DNA of 64,000 nucleotides from Haemophilus sp. (GTDB lineage Bacteria; Pseudomonadota; Gammaproteobacteria; Enterobacterales; Pasteurellaceae). A program made the position numbers and the translations under genes. How positions within the stretch are numbered: the stretch's first letter is position 1; the number at the start of each line of letters is the position of its first letter. Positions 24,400 to 33,641 of this stretch are shown here, in pieces. The stretch spans positions 124,001 through 188,000 of the forward strand of contig JAHZCD010000003.1 of assembly GCA_019423025.1 (NCBI GenBank), in the 5' to 3' direction. The notes under the pieces are model-generated. The model did no database searches. It had not been told where the DNA came from and worked only from the letters and a program-made list of their open reading frames with translations.

Positions 24400-24627
24400 A
24401 TGAAATATCAATTAAATTTGACCGCACTTTCCTGCCCGATTCCGCTTTTAACCGCGAAGAAGGCGTTGGCAAATTTAGCGCCGAATGATGAATTAGTTTT
24501 GCAATTAAATCGTCAAAGTGCGGTAGAAAATTTTGTTGTTTTTTGTGAAGAAAATCAATGTGAATTAGTGGATCAACATTGGCTTTCCGAGCAAATCTTC
24601 GAAGTTTGCTTGAAAAAAATCAATTAA
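24400..24627 (+). CDS. TusA-family sulfur carrier-like protein
   Basis: A 75-residue SirA/TusA/YedF fold protein. The motif LSCPIPLLTAKKAL (residues 10-23) contains the CPxP signature with the sulfur-carrying cysteine (Cys12). The rest follows the small alpha/beta pattern. It has a short intergenic gap to the hemerythrin-like gene and no obvious promoter of its own, so they are co-transcribed. True TusA in tRNA thiolation acts with TusBCD; sequence alone does not say whether this is TusA or a stand-alone paralogue, so no symbol is given. Confidence 0.85.
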   Translation: MKYQLNLTALSCPIPLLTAKKALANLAPNDELVLQLNRQSAVENFVVFCEENQCELVDQHWLSEQIFEVCLKKIN

Positions 24628-24729
24628 TCCAAAAATTCTAGTTGTTATTGCCTTCATCGGCTTTTACTGAATGCCGTTTTATGGTATTTTACGCACACTT
24701 TTAACTTTTCATTTTATAAGGAAAACACA

Positions 24730-25020
24730 ATGGAAGCACAAAGCCCAATGTCCACGTTATTTATTTTCGTGATCTTCGGTTTAATTTTTTATTTTATGAT
24801 TTACCGTCCACAAGCGAAACGTAATAAAGAGCACAAAAAATTAATGTCTGAATTAGCGAAAGGCACTGAAGTATTAACCGCTGGTGGTTTGATTGGTAGA
24901 ATCACCAAAGTCACTGAAGGTGCTGAAATTGTTATCGCGTTAAACGATACCACTGAAATCACGATTAACCGTAACTACATCGTTTCAGTATTACCGAAAG
25001 GTTCTGTAAAATCTCTCTAA
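24730..25020 (+). CDS. yajC: Preprotein translocase accessory subunit YajC
   Basis: A 96-residue protein with one N-terminal membrane helix (about residues 10-27, FIFVIFGLIFYFMIYRP) and a small cytosolic domain containing TEVLTAGGLIGRITKV. It joins SecDF-YidC in the holotranslocon. It is the first gene of the yajC-secD-secF operon, 23 bases ahead of secD. The RPQAKRNKEHKKL segment after the helix is characteristic. Confidence 0.95.
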   Translation: MEAQSPMSTLFIFVIFGLIFYFMIYRPQAKRNKEHKKLMSELAKGTEVLTAGGLIGRITKVTEGAEIVIALNDTTEITINRNYIVSVLPKGSVKSL

Positions 25021-25043
25021 TTTAAATTCCTAAAGGGAAAACT

Positions 25044-26894
25044 ATGTTAAATCGTTACCCATTATGGAAGAATCTAATGGTGATCCTTGTGGTCGCCATT
25101 GGTGCTTTATACTCTCTTCCAAATATCTATGGTGAAGATCCAGCGGTGCAAATTTCTGGTACTCGCGGACAACAAGCAGACACCACCGCATTAACTGAAG
25201 TACAAAATGTACTGAAAGAAAATAACCTTCCAACCAAATCTATCGTTCTTGAAAATGGCTCCATTCTTGCCCGTTTCACCAACACAGATGACCAACTTCT
25301 TGCCAAAGATAAAATTGCAGAAAAACTTGGCACTAACTACACCACCGCATTAAACCTTGCACCGGCAACACCAGCTTGGTTAAGCAGCATTGGTGCAAAT
25401 CCAATGAAATGGGGTTTGGACTTACGTGGTGGGGTACGTTTCTTGATGGAAGTGGATATGAATTCTGCATTGGCTAAACGTCAAGAACAGTTACAAGACA
25501 CATTACGCAACGAATTACGTAAAGAAAAAATTCAGTTTACGGCGATTAAAAATGGCGACAAATTTGGTACAACGGTCACATTAGAAAACGCAGACCAAAT
25601 GTCAAAAGCAGCGCGTATTATTCGTCAGTTACACCCAACATTAGACGTGTCTGACATTGGTGACAACACCTTAAACCTTGCCCTTTCAGAAGCGGCATTA
25701 ACAGAATCACGTAACTTAGCCATCGAGCAAAACTTAACGATTTTACGTAAACGTGTTGCTGAATTAGGCGTAGCTGAAGCGGTTATCCAACGTCAAGGCG
25801 CAGAACGTATCGTAATCGAATTGCCGGGTGTTCAAGATACGGCGCGTGCAAAAGAAATCTTAGGGGCAACTGCAACACTTGAATTCCGTATTGTGAATTC
25901 ATTAGTAAATCCTGAATCGGCTGCTCGTGGTATGTTACCTTCTGACACAGAAATCAAATATGACCGTCAAGGTAGACCTGTTGCACTTTACAAACGTGCG
26001 GTATTAGGTGGTGAGCACATCATCAACTCAAGTTCTGGTTTAGACCAAAACACCAGCACACCACAAGTAAGTGTAACCTTGGACAGTGAAGGCGGCGAAA
26101 TCATGTCGCAAACCACCAAGAAATACTACAAAAAACCAATGGCAACCTTGTATGTAGAATACAAAGACAACGGTAAAAAAGACGAAAATGGCAAAACCAT
26201 TTTAGAGAAAAGTGAAGAAGTGATTAACGTTGCTACCATTCAAGGTCGCTTCAGTTCTAACTTCCAAATTACTGGTGTAAGCAGCTCGGCCGAAGCACAA
26301 AACCTTTCTATGTTATTAAAATCAGGTGCATTAATTGCGCCAGTGCAAATTGTTGAAGAACGAACAATCGGTCCTTCTCTTGGTGCACAAAACGTAGAAC
26401 AAGGTATTGATGCAAGCTTCTGGGGCTTAATTGCCGTCATAGTCTTCATGCTGATTTACTATAAAATCTTCGGTATTATCGCAAGCTTCGCCTTGGTGAT
26501 TAATATCGTTTTATTAGTCGGTTTGATGTCTATCCTACCTGGTGCAACACTCACCATGCCGGGGATTGCGGGTATCGTATTAACCCTGGGGATGTCGGTG
26601 GATGCCAACGTACTTATTTTTGAGCGTATCAAAGAAGAAATTCGTAATGGTCGTCCAATCCAGCAAGCCATTAACGAAGGTTATAACGGTGCATTCACCT
26701 CTATCTTCGATGCGAACTTAACCACAATTTTAACGGCAATCATTCTTTATGCTGTGGGTACCGGTCCAATTCAAGGCTTTGCGGTAACCCTTGCATTAGG
26801 CGTAGCAATTTCAATGTTTACAGCGATTACTGGAACACGTGCTATCGTGAACTTCCTATACGGCGGTAAACGTCTTGAAAAATTATCAATTTAG
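25044..26894 (+). CDS. secD: Protein translocase subunit SecD
   Basis: An RND-type membrane protein that uses the proton gradient to pull secreted proteins through the Sec channel. The 616 residues show one N-terminal helix, a large periplasmic domain (about residues 30-450, including GLDLRGGVRFLMEVDM) and five C-terminal helices with the signature LTLGMSVDANVLIFERIKEE around residue 515. Length matches the E. coli protein. The AAAGGGAAAA ribosome site fits. SecF follows after 10 bases. Confidence 0.97.
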   Translation: MLNRYPLWKNLMVILVVAIGALYSLPNIYGEDPAVQISGTRGQQADTTALTEVQNVLKENNLPTKSIVLENGSILARFTNTDDQLLAKDKIAEKLGTNYTTALNLAPATPAWLSSIGANPMKWGLDLRGGVRFLMEVDMNSALAKRQEQLQDTLRNELRKEKIQFTAIKNGDKFGTTVTLENADQMSKAARIIRQLHPTLDVSDIGDNTLNLALSEAALTESRNLAIEQNLTILRKRVAELGVAEAVIQRQGAERIVIELPGVQDTARAKEILGATATLEFRIVNSLVNPESAARGMLPSDTEIKYDRQGRPVALYKRAVLGGEHIINSSSGLDQNTSTPQVSVTLDSEGGEIMSQTTKKYYKKPMATLYVEYKDNGKKDENGKTILEKSEEVINVATIQGRFSSNFQITGVSSSAEAQNLSMLLKSGALIAPVQIVEERTIGPSLGAQNVEQGIDASFWGLIAVIVFMLIYYKIFGIIASFALVINIVLLVGLMSILPGATLTMPGIAGIVLTLGMSVDANVLIFERIKEEIRNGRPIQQAINEGYNGAFTSIFDANLTTILTAIILYAVGTGPIQGFAVTLALGVAISMFTAITGTRAIVNFLYGGKRLEKLSI

Positions 26895-26904
26895 GTAGGA
26901 TAAG

Positions 26905-27879
26905 ATGAGATTATTTGCAAAAGATAAAAACGGACATTTTATCCGTGAAGTGAATGGGATTAAATTGCCATTCCCTCTCACTGAATTTATGAAAGTGAGA
27001 TTTGTAGGGTATGCATTTTCCGCAATTTTAATGGCGATTTCCCTCTTCTTCATTGTGACAAAAGGCTTCAACTGGGGCTTGGATTTTACCGGTGGTGTGG
27101 TATTTGATACTCACTTCTCACAACCGGCTGATTTAGAAAAAATCCGTGGCACATTAAATCAAAATGGGATTGCAAGCCCGATTGTACAAACAACGGGTTC
27201 TGTACAAGACGTGATGATTCGCTTACCGGCTGACAATAACGATTCTGCTATTGGTGATCACGTTAAAAGCATGCTCCAAACGATTGATCCTAATATTCAT
27301 ATTAACAGTATCGAATTCGTCGGTCCAAACGTTGGTGAAGAACTGGCTCAAGGTGCGGTTTATGCGACCCTTGCAACCCTAGCAATGATGTTAATTTACG
27401 TGGGCTCACGTTTTGAATGGCGTTTGGGTTTTGGTGGTATTGCCTCACTTGCACATGACGTGGTGATTACACTCGGCGTTTTCTCTGCATTACAAGTCGA
27501 AATGGATTTAACCTTTGTGGCGGCGATTCTTTCCGTTGTAGGTTATTCTATCAATGATAGTATCGTGGTATTCGACCGTGTGCGTGAAAACTTCCGCAAA
27601 ATTCGCCGTGTAGAAACTATCGATATTATTGATATTTCCTTAACGCAAACCTTATCGAGAACCATCATGACATCTCTCACAACACTTCTTGTTGTGATTG
27701 CCTTGTTCTTCTTTGGTGGTCCATCAATTCATAACTTCTCATTAGCGTTATTAATTGGTATCGGTTTTGGTACTTACTCATCAATCTTTATTGCGATTGC
27801 GATTGCTTATGATATCGGCCTACGCCGTGAACATATGATTCCACCAAAAGTAGATAAAGAAGTAGATGATTTACCTTAA
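26905..27879 (+). CDS. secF: Protein translocase subunit SecF
   Basis: The partner of SecD. The 324 residues contain six predicted helices, GLDFTGGVVFD near residue 54 (the SecF counterpart of the SecD motif), and VGYSINDSIVVFDRVRENF around residue 210, the conserved helix 4-5 loop. It is last in the yajC-secD-secF operon and is followed by a strong bidirectional terminator shared with the convergent permease gene. Confidence 0.97.
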   Translation: MRLFAKDKNGHFIREVNGIKLPFPLTEFMKVRFVGYAFSAILMAISLFFIVTKGFNWGLDFTGGVVFDTHFSQPADLEKIRGTLNQNGIASPIVQTTGSVQDVMIRLPADNNDSAIGDHVKSMLQTIDPNIHINSIEFVGPNVGEELAQGAVYATLATLAMMLIYVGSRFEWRLGFGGIASLAHDVVITLGVFSALQVEMDLTFVAAILSVVGYSINDSIVVFDRVRENFRKIRRVETIDIIDISLTQTLSRTIMTSLTTLLVVIALFFFGGPSIHNFSLALLIGIGFGTYSSIFIAIAIAYDIGLRREHMIPPKVDKEVDDLP

Positions 27880-27902
27880 TCTATTAAACATCAGATAAAA
27901 AG

Positions 27903-27928
27903 AAAGCCACCATAACGGTGGCTTTTTT
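27903..27928. terminator. Bidirectional terminator between secF and the AI-2E family permease
   Basis: AAAGCCACC and GGTGGCTTT arms with T residues on the plus strand and A residues upstream, serving the convergent genes. Confidence 0.85.
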
Positions 27929-27961
27929 ATTGCTAAAATTATGACATTTTATGACTGCACT

Positions 27962-29002
27962 TTAGTCGTTTACATCTCCTAATAAAGCAGCGTATTTCTT
28001 CGTTGATTCGGAACTTTCCAAGGTAATTTTAAACGCCATTGTTAGCGGCACTGAAAGTAACATACCGACTGTACCGAGCAACCATCCCCAGAAAAGCAAC
28101 GAAAAGAATACAACCAAGGTAGAAAGCCCTAAGGTTTTTCCCATCATTTTCGGTTCAATAATATTACCGATCACAATATTTGATGCAATGATACCAACGG
28201 TTACACCCATACCCACACCAAATCCATTCAGCAATAACGCTTGAACAACAATCGGCACGGCTGCAATAATCGAACCAATATTTGGAATGTAATTTAATAG
28301 GAAGCTTAAGGTTGCCCATAAAATCGCATATTGGACATCCATTACATCCAACAAAATCCACGTCGAGACGCCGGTAAGCAAACTAATCACCGTTTTCACA
28401 CCAAGATAACTAATCACACCGTCTAAAATACGATCAATATGATGCTCTTCCGCGACAACATCATGTTCATTGTCACTCAACACTAAAGCAAGTTTATGCT
28501 TCATGGTTGGTGCTTCAAGCAGCATAAAAATCACCGCTAAGATCAACACAAAAACATTCGTCACGACGCCAGAAAAGTTTAATAATAAACGGCTCACAAA
28601 GTTCATGATCACACTTGGATCAAAATGCTCCATTATGGCTTCGCGAGAAATCATAATCGGCAATTTCAGTTTTTGAGCTAATGCCATGACGTCATTTATA
28701 CGCTCTGAAAGCAGCACTTTATATTGCGGAATAGAACGCGTAAATTCTTGCACACTGCTATTAATTAATCCCGCCAGGAAAAAGAATACGATTAAAATTA
28801 AGATAAACAACAAGGCAATCGCAATACCATGTGGCACTTTGCGTTGTGTCATCGCTTTAATTACCGGCGAACAAATAATGGCGATAAATAATGCCAATAA
28901 AAAAGGCACGACAATCTCCGCCGCCAATTTAATTCCCGCAAATACAATCACTAAAGCTGCCATTGCGACTAAAGTGCGGTTAAAATTTAAGTTTTTTTCC
29001 AC
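27962..29002 (-). CDS. AI-2E family (PerM-like) membrane protein
   Basis: A 346-residue protein with about seven to eight membrane segments, the family pattern of PerM/YhhT/TqsA proteins: an N-terminal pair of helices, a soluble stretch, then LNYIPNIGSIIAAVPIVVQAL and the closing LLFWGWLLGTVGMLLSVPL. Members are linked to export of small solutes including autoinducer-2, or to sodium/proton exchange; the substrate here is unknown. It begins with GTG, which overlaps the glnB stop by one base (TAGTG). That coupling makes its synthesis follow that of PII. Confidence 0.87.
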   Translation of the reverse strand: MEKNLNFNRTLVAMAALVIVFAGIKLAAEIVVPFLLALFIAIICSPVIKAMTQRKVPHGIAIALLFILILIVFFFLAGLINSSVQEFTRSIPQYKVLLSERINDVMALAQKLKLPIMISREAIMEHFDPSVIMNFVSRLLLNFSGVVTNVFVLILAVIFMLLEAPTMKHKLALVLSDNEHDVVAEEHHIDRILDGVISYLGVKTVISLLTGVSTWILLDVMDVQYAILWATLSFLLNYIPNIGSIIAAVPIVVQALLLNGFGVGMGVTVGIIASNIVIGNIIEPKMMGKTLGLSTLVVFFSLLFWGWLLGTVGMLLSVPLTMAFKITLESSESTKKYAALLGDVND

Positions 29003-29340
29003 TAAATGGCTTCCTCATTTTCTTCGCCTGTACGAACACGGATCACGCGTTCTACATCATAAACAAAGATCTTCCCATCACCGATTTTCCCTGTTTGGCA
29101 AGTTTCAACAATGGTTTCAAGACATTGTTCAAGTAAATCATCCGGCACGACAATTTCCATTTTCACTTTAGGTAGAAAATCCACCATATATTCCGCACCG
29201 CGATAAAGCTCTGTATGCCCTTTTTGGCGGCCAAAACCACGGACTTCAGTCACGGTCATTCCGCTAATACCGATATCAGATAAATTTTCACGCACATCAT
29301 CTAATTTAAATGGCTTAATAATGGCTTCGATTTTTTTCAT
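29002..29340 (-). CDS. glnB: Nitrogen regulatory protein P-II
   Basis: A 112-residue trimeric signalling protein that senses 2-oxoglutarate, ATP/ADP and uridylylation state. It opens MKKIEAIIKPFKLDDVRENL and has the T-loop with Tyr51 (GAEYMVDF), the uridylylation site, and KIFVYDVERVIRVRTGEENE at the C-terminus. The start at 29340 fits the family; seven further upstream codons are open but start inside mog. It is one base after the mog stop, with its ribosome site inside mog, and overlaps the downstream permease start, so all three are co-translated. Confidence 0.96.
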   Translation of the reverse strand: MKKIEAIIKPFKLDDVRENLSDIGISGMTVTEVRGFGRQKGHTELYRGAEYMVDFLPKVKMEIVVPDDLLEQCLETIVETCQTGKIGDGKIFVYDVERVIRVRTGEENEEAI

Positions 29341-29341
29341 C

Positions 29342-29935
29342 TTATTTCTCCAAATTTTCACGGCGCGCGGCTTTCGGGCGGAAGCTTGTAATCACTTCAG
29401 GTTTGGTATCAATATAAATACCATCAATTAATTGCAAACAGTAAGGCACTGCACTAAAAATCCCTTTCACTAAGACTTTGCCTTGTTCATCTTTCACGCC
29501 TTCTAAGGTTTCTTTGATGGCTTTTGGTTGACCCGGTAAATTCAAGATGAGACTGTTTTTACGAATCACACCAACTTGACGAGATAGAATCGCTGTCGGC
29601 ACAAAATGCAAACTGACTTGACGCATTTGCTCGCCAAATCCTGGCATTTCACGATCGGCTACCGCTAACGTTGCATCTGGTGTCACATCACGTTTTGCCG
29701 GCCCTGTACCACCAGTGGTTAGCACTAAATGACAATGGTGCTCATCCACCAATTCTTTCAACGTTTGTTCAATTAATGGCTGATCGTCTGGAATTAATCG
29801 TGTTTCCACTTCAAAAGGATCTACCAACGCTTGCTCTAGCCATTGTTGTAATTCGGGAATCCCTTGATCTTGATACACACCACTTGATGCACGATCTGAC
29901 ACTGAAACCAAACCAATTTTTAAAAGTGCGGTCAT
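29342..29935 (-). CDS. mog: Molybdopterin adenylyltransferase
   Basis: Activates molybdopterin by adenylylation before molybdenum insertion. The 197-residue protein reads KIGLVSVSDRASSGVYQDQG near the start, LVLTTGGTGPAKRDVTPDAT around residue 75, and LILNLPGQPKAIKE near residue 140, all typical of Mog. The start at 29935 follows GAGGAAAAAA and matches the E. coli start; eight extra upstream codons are rejected. It heads the mog-glnB-permease operon. Confidence 0.93.
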   Translation of the reverse strand: MTALLKIGLVSVSDRASSGVYQDQGIPELQQWLEQALVDPFEVETRLIPDDQPLIEQTLKELVDEHHCHLVLTTGGTGPAKRDVTPDATLAVADREMPGFGEQMRQVSLHFVPTAILSRQVGVIRKNSLILNLPGQPKAIKETLEGVKDEQGKVLVKGIFSAVPYCLQLIDGIYIDTKPEVITSFRPKAARRENLEK

Positions 29936-30001
29936 TTTTTTCCTCATTTTTATACGCAATACACAGCGTCATTCTACCCTATTTTATCTTTTACCAAAGC
30001 A

Positions 30002-30037
30002 TAAAAAAGCCATTTAGCTTTCACTAAATGGCTTTTC
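30002..30037 (-). terminator. Terminator after clpB
   Basis: AAAAGCCATTTAG and CTAAATGGCTTTT arms flank a short loop. On the minus strand it ends in T residues just past the clpB stop. It is upstream of mog on the other side. Confidence 0.8.
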
Positions 30038-30047
30038 ATTTTACAAA

Positions 30048-32618
30048 TTATTGTCTGGCTTGAACTTTGCCATCCACATAATCCACTGTGACTACTTTAC
30101 CTGGTAATAATTGACCAGATAGAACTTGTTGTGCCAAGCTGTTTTCGATCTCTTGTTGGATTGCACGTTTTAATGGACGAGCCCCATAAATTGGGTCGTA
30201 ACCCACTTCACCAATGAAATCTAATAACGCTTCGGTAAATACCAATTCGTAACCACGGGTTTCCATACGTTTTGCTAAACGTTCTAATTGGATGCTTGCA
30301 ATCGCACGGATATTGTCTTTACCAAGTGGGTGGAATACCACAGTTTCGTCAATACGGTTGATGAATTCCGGACGGAAATGTTGGCTCACCACTGACATCA
30401 CTAAGGCTTTCATTTCGCCATAGCTTTCATCTTTGCTACCTTGGATTAAATCAGAACCCAAGTTAGAGGTCATAATCACCACGGTGTTACGGAAGTCCAC
30501 AGTACGACCTTGACCATCAGTTAAACGGCCATCATCCAACACTTGTAATAAGATGTTGAATACATCCGCATGTGCTTTTTCCACTTCATCGAGCAAAATT
30601 ACTGAATATGGACGACGACGTACCGCCTCAGTTAAGTAACCACCTTCTTCATAGCCTACGTAGCCTGGAGGCGCACCTACTAAACGAGATACGCTGTGTT
30701 TTTCCATAAACTCTGACATATCAATACGCACCATCGCATCTTCGCTGTCAAAGAGGAATTTCGCCAACGTTTTGCAAAGCTCGGTTTTACCTACACCAGT
30801 TGGACCTAAGAATAAGAAAGAACCAATTGGGCGGTTAGGATCAGAAAGCCCTGCACGGCTACGACGAATTGCATTCGCGACTGCATCAACAGCTTCTTCC
30901 TGACCGATTACACGTTTGTGCAATTCTTCTTCCATGCGCAAGAGTTTTTCTTTCTCACCTTCCATCATTTTAGAAACTGGAATACCCGTTGCTTTAGAAA
31001 GTACTTCCGCAATTTCTTCATCCGTCACACGATAGCGTAATAGGCTCATTTCTTTGCCTTCACCGGTTTCAGCGGCTGCAAGTTGTTTTTCCAATTCAGG
31101 AATACGACCGTATTGAAGCTCAGACATTTTACTTAAATCGCCAGCACGACGCGCTTGTTCCATTTCAGTTTTCGCTGCATCTAACTCTTGTTTGATGTGT
31201 TGAGAACCTGAAAGTGCTGCTTTTTCTGACTTCCATACTTCTTCAAGTTCAGCATATTCACGTTCTTTGTCAGAAAGTTCTTTTTCTAACATTTCTAAAC
31301 GTTTACGGCTTGCTTCGTCTTCTTCTTTTTGTAATGCCTGTTGTTCCAATTTTAATTGGATGATACGGCGTTCAAGACGATCGAGTGGCTCAGGTTTAGA
31401 GTCAATTTCCATACGGATACTTGAAGCAGCCTCATCGATTAAGTCGATAGCTTTATCCGGCAATTGACGATCGGAAATATAACGATGCGAAAGTGTTGCC
31501 GCTGCTACAATTGCCGGGTCAGTAATATCTACATGGTGATGGATCTCATAGCGCTCTTTCAAACCACGTAAAATCGCAATGGTATCTTCTACACTTGGTT
31601 CATCTACAAAGACTTTTTGGAAACGACGTTCAAGCGCCGCATCTTTCTCGATATATTGACGATATTCGTCTAATGTGGTCGCACCCACACAGTGTAATTC
31701 ACCACGAGCTAAACTTGGTTTTAATAAGTTGCCTGCATCCATCGCACCGTCAGTTTTACCTGCACCAACCATGGTATGGATTTCATCAATAAAGAGGATC
31801 ACGCGGCCTTCTTCTTTTGCAAGTTCATTTAATACCGCTTTTAAACGTTCTTCAAATTCACCACGATATTTTGCACCTGCAATCAAGGCCCCCATATCTA
31901 AAGAAAGGACTCGTTTATTTTTCAAGCCTTCTGGCACTTCACCATTGACAATACGTTGTGCCAACCCTTCCACGATAGCGGTTTTACCTACACCAGGTTC
32001 ACCGATTAATACTGGGTTGTTTTTGGTACGACGTTGCAATACTTGAATGGCTCGACGGATTTCTTCATCACGGCCAATAACCGGGTCGAGTTTGCCACTT
32101 TCAGCACGAGCTGTTAAATCAATCGTATATTTTTCAAGAGCTTGTCTGCTTTCTTCTGCATTTTGATCGTTCACGCTTTGTCCTCCGCGAATATGTTGAA
32201 TCGCTTGTAAAATTTGTTCTTTTTTCGCACCACATTTTTTCAAAATGTCATTTAATGCGCCACGCTCTTCAAGCGCCGCTAATAAGAACAATTCACTGGA
32301 AATAAATTTATCTTGTTTTTGTTGTGCTAATTTGTCACATAAATTCAATAAGTTGAGTAATTGACGAGAAATTTGCACGTCTCCGCCATTACCTGACACT
32401 TGTGGCAATTTATTCAATTCTGCGTTTAATTCATTACGTAATAACGCGACATTCACGCCACTTGCTGTCAAAATCGGTGCAATTGAACCGTCTTGTTGAT
32501 TTAAAAGTGCGGCCAATAAATGCACGGGTTCGATAAACTGATTATCTTTACCAAGCGCTAATGACTGCGCTTCACTGAGTGCTTGTTGGAATTTAGTGGT
32601 AAATTTTTCAATATTCAT
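30048..32618 (-). CDS. clpB: ClpB disaggregase
   Basis: A hexameric AAA+ machine that pulls proteins out of aggregates with DnaK. The 856 residues contain the N-domain (1-145), the first ATPase with Walker A GEPGVGKT (206-213), a coiled-coil middle domain (about 400-530, beginning LERRIIQLKLEQQALQKEED), and the second ATPase with GPTGVGKTE near residue 604. Arginine finger regions are also present. It is monocistronic with a heat-shock-like promoter upstream. Length matches the family. Confidence 0.97.
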   Translation of the reverse strand: MNIEKFTTKFQQALSEAQSLALGKDNQFIEPVHLLAALLNQQDGSIAPILTASGVNVALLRNELNAELNKLPQVSGNGGDVQISRQLLNLLNLCDKLAQQKQDKFISSELFLLAALEERGALNDILKKCGAKKEQILQAIQHIRGGQSVNDQNAEESRQALEKYTIDLTARAESGKLDPVIGRDEEIRRAIQVLQRRTKNNPVLIGEPGVGKTAIVEGLAQRIVNGEVPEGLKNKRVLSLDMGALIAGAKYRGEFEERLKAVLNELAKEEGRVILFIDEIHTMVGAGKTDGAMDAGNLLKPSLARGELHCVGATTLDEYRQYIEKDAALERRFQKVFVDEPSVEDTIAILRGLKERYEIHHHVDITDPAIVAAATLSHRYISDRQLPDKAIDLIDEAASSIRMEIDSKPEPLDRLERRIIQLKLEQQALQKEEDEASRKRLEMLEKELSDKEREYAELEEVWKSEKAALSGSQHIKQELDAAKTEMEQARRAGDLSKMSELQYGRIPELEKQLAAAETGEGKEMSLLRYRVTDEEIAEVLSKATGIPVSKMMEGEKEKLLRMEEELHKRVIGQEEAVDAVANAIRRSRAGLSDPNRPIGSFLFLGPTGVGKTELCKTLAKFLFDSEDAMVRIDMSEFMEKHSVSRLVGAPPGYVGYEEGGYLTEAVRRRPYSVILLDEVEKAHADVFNILLQVLDDGRLTDGQGRTVDFRNTVVIMTSNLGSDLIQGSKDESYGEMKALVMSVVSQHFRPEFINRIDETVVFHPLGKDNIRAIASIQLERLAKRMETRGYELVFTEALLDFIGEVGYDPIYGARPLKRAIQQEIENSLAQQVLSGQLLPGKVVTVDYVDGKVQARQ

Positions 32619-32670
32619 ATCTTATCTTCTCCTGCATAAAATCCTTGGGGTCATCCCCTTTATGAGTTAT

Positions 32671-32699
32671 TAAATAAGACCCTTTTTTGGTATTTCAAG
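32671..32699 (-). promoter_or_regulatory. Sigma-32-like promoter of clpB
   Basis: On the minus strand CTTGAAA (32693-32699) is followed after 14 bases by CTTATTTA (32671-32678). The -35 is perfect for sigma-32 and the spacing fits; the -10 only partly matches CCCCATTTA. Confidence 0.5.
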
Positions 32700-32753
32700 A
32701 GAAAAAATCAACAATTTTTAATTTTTTCTATCAAACTTTACTTCTTGATAGGT

Positions 32754-33326
32754 TTAAGCGACTAAGATTTGATGAAGTGGCACGTCCCACGCTTCAGTTG
32801 GAAGCTGTTCGACTTGCTGACATTGATGGGCTAATCCCACAGGGATAAAAGAAGAATTTTGCCAATTTTGTAAGGTACGATCATAAAAACCACCGCCCAT
32901 GCCAAGGCGATTACCTTGTTTGTCAAACGCGACAAGTGGTGTAAAAAGAATATCTAATTCATCCAAAGGCAATACGTTTTGCACATTGAATTTTGGCTCC
33001 CAAATGCCAAATTTATTTTTCAGCATCGGTGTATCTGGCAAATAACGTAAAAACAAAAGATGATTCGGATTGAAAGGGTGTAATACCGGCAAATAAACGT
33101 GCTTATCTTGTGCCCAAAGGGTTTTGATAAGTTTCTCTGTGGAGATTTCACCATCAAAGGAAACATACAAGGCAATATGCTGCGCATTTCGTTCTTCAAT
33201 TAATGCAAGAGCTTGCTGAGTGATGGAATCTTCCGCCTGTTGTTGCTGAAGTGCGGTCAAATTTGCTCGTGTTTTACGAATTTGTTGACGGAGTTGATTG
33301 CGAAGCGTTTGCTGTGTTGATTTCAT
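32754..33326 (-). CDS. fau: 5-formyltetrahydrofolate cyclo-ligase
   Basis: Converts 5-formyl-THF to 5,10-methenyl-THF with ATP, rescuing folate. The 190-residue protein contains ISTEKLIKTLWAQDKHVYLP and the substrate/ATP site LGMGGGFYDRTL, with LVAFDKQGNRLG before it. The start at 33326 (MKSTQQTLRNQLRQQ) is chosen because the 32 extra open upstream codons lie in the 6S RNA. In gamma-proteobacteria fau directly follows ssrS and is expressed from the same transcript; the same arrangement is seen here. Confidence 0.93.
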   Translation of the reverse strand: MKSTQQTLRNQLRQQIRKTRANLTALQQQQAEDSITQQALALIEERNAQHIALYVSFDGEISTEKLIKTLWAQDKHVYLPVLHPFNPNHLLFLRYLPDTPMLKNKFGIWEPKFNVQNVLPLDELDILFTPLVAFDKQGNRLGMGGGFYDRTLQNWQNSSFIPVGLAHQCQQVEQLPTEAWDVPLHQILVA

Positions 33327-33354
33327 TCGATTGGAAAGAATGGATTTAAGAGAA

Positions 33355-33551
33355 AGGTCCCAGAGTGCCGCTACGAGTAGTAGTCCTTGAACCCGACGGT
33401 CCAAGGAAACCGGTAAGGCCATTTTTAGGTTTCTTTAGTCCAATGACAAAGTCAAAGGTCAAGCCTACACACCAATGGCGGGAAACCGATTTATAAAGTT
33501 CTAAGTATCGGCTCAGGGACATAACCCATCCACGAACACCCCAGGAAATCT
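33355..33551 (-). ncRNA. ssrS: 6S RNA
   Basis: On the minus strand the segment has the conserved GTCCCTGAGCCGATA block after the 5' arm and the GGGTTCAAGGACTA block before the 3' arm. The ends pair over more than ten positions (5' TCCTGGGGTG with 3' CACTCTGGGA), giving the long closing stem of 6S RNA. The central opening that imitates melted promoter DNA is AT-rich. A TATAAA -10 sits at 33558-33563, placing the 5' end near 33551. It precedes fau as in E. coli. 6S binds the sigma-70 polymerase and tunes transcription in stationary phase. Exact ends are estimates. Confidence 0.9.
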
Positions 33552-33622
33552 TTTAAATTTATACTAGCTCAATTTGATTGGTTTGACTAGCCTTTATTTG
33601 AATAATTTTGCCTATTCAAGCA

Positions 33623-33638
33623 CGTCCCACAAGGGACG
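33623..33638. terminator. Hairpin after bamD
   Basis: CGTCCC-ACAA-GGGACG lies next to the bamD stop codon. T residues follow on the plus strand rather than the minus strand, so its role as a bamD terminator is uncertain. Confidence 0.4.
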
Positions 33639-33641
33639 GGA

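Noticed and set aside
33327..33422. Longer start for fau
   Set aside because: The extra codons fall within the conserved 3' part of 6S RNA.
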